The notes under the pieces were generated by a model, which ran no database searches, was not told the DNA's origin, and saw only the letters and a program-made list of their open reading frames with translations. Positions 57,500-58,787 of a stretch of DNA of 58,787 nucleotides are shown here, piece by piece (within the stretch, counting starts at the first letter, position 1; each line of letters begins with the position of its first letter). The DNA comes from Verrucomicrobiota bacterium (GTDB lineage Bacteria > Verrucomicrobiota > Verrucomicrobiia > Opitutales > Coraliomargaritaceae): contig JAURBE010000002.1 of assembly GCA_030829145.1 (NCBI GenBank), positions 1 through 58,787 on the forward strand, read 5' to 3'. A program made the position numbers and the translations under genes.

Positions 57500-58360
57500 G
57501 TGGCGAAATTCCGCCTCGATAAGTTCAAGCCGTTAGTCGCCTTAGGCCTCTTTCTCGTTGCTTGGTGGATAGTTCCAACGCTATCCAAGTCATTTCTCCC
57601 CTTTTTGCGCGTCAGCTTTACTGAATTCCAAGCGCCCGCTTGGATTGTTACGTCCTATTTAGACGACCTCGAAGAGTTCTGGGCTCGACGTAGCCACTCT
57701 AAGATCGAACTCATTGAAGCTGGACAAACTCTCGCGCGACAAAAGGCGTTTTACCAACTGTTGGATCAACGTAATAATACCCTCGAGACTGAGGTGATGC
57801 GCCTGGAAACAATTCTCAACATGCCTAGTCGCAGAGAATTTCGCTACGAAGTCGCTCGTGTGATTCGCCGTGACCTCAGCGCTTGGTGGCAGCAAATCGT
57901 TATCCGCAAGGGCGACGACTACGGCATCACTGAAGGTGCGGCCGTGATCTTTGCTGGTGGCGTCGTTGGGCGCGTCATCGAGGTCAATGCCTTTACCAGT
58001 CGCGTCGAACTCATCACCAGCCCCAACTTTCGTATGGCTGCAAGCTTCGAGGGCGATGATCGCCCAGTCGTCTTTCAAGGCGTCCCGCAGAGCGGCTTCG
58101 GCGCCCCGACCGGAGAAGTGCGTGATGCGCCTCAGGATCTTGTCGCCAATACTCACGAACCACTGCAATTGATCTCGACCCGACTGGGCGGCACGTTTCC
58201 GCCAGGCCTCATTATTGGTAAAGTTGGCTGGTTAGAGCCAGGCAGTAGTGGCATCTTCCAAGCCGGAGACGTACAACTTGACGAGCGTCTGCTCAGTCTC
58301 CACGAGGTGTCTGTACTCATTCCACTCACCCCACTAGTCTACGATCGCGATGTTGATTGA
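57500..58360 (+). CDS. mreC: Rod shape-determining protein MreC
   Basis: A 286-residue MreC starting at GTG 57500 ('MAKFRLDKFKPLVALG'). It has one N-terminal TM segment (about 11-33), a coiled coil (about 65-100, 'LARQKAFYQLLDQRNNTLET') and a beta-barrel periplasmic part with 'VIRKGDDYGITEGAAVIFAGGVVGRVIEV'. It links MreB to penicillin-binding proteins. The stop overlaps the start of mreD by 10 bp. Confidence 0.92.
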   Translation: MAKFRLDKFKPLVALGLFLVAWWIVPTLSKSFLPFLRVSFTEFQAPAWIVTSYLDDLEEFWARRSHSKIELIEAGQTLARQKAFYQLLDQRNNTLETEVMRLETILNMPSRREFRYEVARVIRRDLSAWWQQIVIRKGDDYGITEGAAVIFAGGVVGRVIEVNAFTSRVELITSPNFRMAASFEGDDRPVVFQGVPQSGFGAPTGEVRDAPQDLVANTHEPLQLISTRLGGTFPPGLIIGKVGWLEPGSSGIFQAGDVQLDERLLSLHEVSVLIPLTPLVYDRDVD

Positions 58361-58787
58361 TCCACGCGTCCTCATCTTACTCGGAGCCAATGCTCTACTG
58401 CTCCACCTCTGCTTAATGGTCAACTCCAGCCTGGCGCCATTCTCGCTCTACTTTGTACTGCTTGGTCCGATGCCGATATTACCCGCGCTCTACCTAAATC
58501 AGCGCTCATTTTTTCTCTGCACAGTACTCACTGGCCTTTGGGTCGATGCGGCGCTGCCGACCACATTTGGCTTATTTACCTGTACCATGCTAACCCTCGG
58601 AACAGTCATTTTTTCGGCACGCATCCGCTTTCGTCCCGAGCAGAACTACCACCCCATCATGCTCGCGCATGCAGTCAACTTGGGCTGTCTCATCATGCTC
58701 ATCCTCTTTGAAGGACTCCAGTATTTAAGTTCAACAGCCTTTTGGATGCAGTTGCTCATCACCTGCTTCGCATCGCACGCTGCGCTG
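58351..58787 (+). CDS. mreD: MreD-like rod shape-determining membrane protein (5' part; cut by window end)
   Basis: Open frame from ATG 58351 to the window end without a stop, at least 145 residues. Start 'MLIDPRVLILLGANALLLH' overlaps the end of mreC by 10 bp in another frame. Residues are strongly hydrophobic in four or more segments ('LILLGANALLLHLCLMV', 'LYFVLLGPMPILPALYL', 'FLCTVLTGLWVDAALP', 'MLILFEGLQYL'). MreD has little sequence conservation; the call rests on membrane pattern, the 'GLWVDAALPTTFGLF' loop and position after mreBC. Confidence 0.75.

Overview
The window reads as chromosomal DNA of a marine-type member of Verrucomicrobiota, most likely class Opitutae (Coraliomargarita/Lentimonas-like). 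This is an inference from gene content; no search could be run. Supporting points are a Gram-negative envelope (KdsB for Kdo, an O-antigen ligase, MreBCD), a CHASE2 cyclase paired with a FecR-like protein, an EpsI-type exosortase-associated protein, an SHD1-like secreted protein, and translation starts that nearly all lack a Shine-Dalgarno sequence. No rRNA, tRNA, CRISPR array, prophage or transposase gene was recognised.

Layout. 1-5.4 kb: the 3' end of a sugar nucleotidyltransferase, a DUF4126 membrane protein, and divergent gcvP and gcvT. 5.4-7.8 kb: an ECF sigma factor, a one-TM anti-sigma-like protein and an HtrA-like protein whose three catalytic residues are all replaced. 7.9-11.1 kb: a FabF-type ketosynthase, an ACP and a CrtI-like FAD oxidoreductase, forming a small specialised lipid set. 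11.1-15.2 kb: HIT protein, unknown protein, nrdR, trpG, trpB and kdsB on the minus strand. 15.2-18.9 kb: rhodanese, SHD1-like protein and ppc. 19.0-24.3 kb: CHASE2-adenylate cyclase, FecR-like protein and an O-antigen ligase with TPRs. 24.5-29.6 kb: an EpsI-like protein facing a six-gene operon (ACP, SDR, AMP-ligase, KAS III, ACP, NeuD-type acyltransferase) that looks like a dedicated acyl-group pathway for a surface glycan. It is divergent from accBC, which makes malonyl-CoA, the usual KAS III extender.

29.9-33.6 kb: accB, accC, an Asp23-family protein, an AmaP-like partner and a lipoprotein. 33.7-40.9 kb: a CGWS glutaredoxin and gltB/gltD, split by a four-helix-bundle gene bracketed by inverted repeats; a clear terminator follows gltD. 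40.9-45.6 kb: a 41-bp tandem repeat, thrH, a Dabb protein, pnuC plus a nicotinamide riboside kinase (NAD salvage) separated by a CT-rich array, ruvB, and an RlmB-like methyltransferase. 46.0-49.3 kb: a VapBC-type toxin-antitoxin pair, an aldehyde dehydrogenase, and a nucleotidyltransferase-GHMP kinase gene with no usable start codon and a probable internal deletion. 49.4-53.3 kb: tyrS, a peroxiredoxin and a STAS/SpoIIE-phosphatase pair. 53.4-58.8 kb: acnB with an FNR-like box upstream, then mreB, mreC and the start of mreD, cut by the window end.

Most of the window is core metabolism (glycine cleavage, glutamate synthase, PEP carboxylase, aconitase, tryptophan and NAD salvage). The accessory signal lies in the acyl/glycan operon, the degenerate HtrA operon, the inverted-repeat cassette inside gltBD, the broken sugar kinase gene and the dispersed palindromes.
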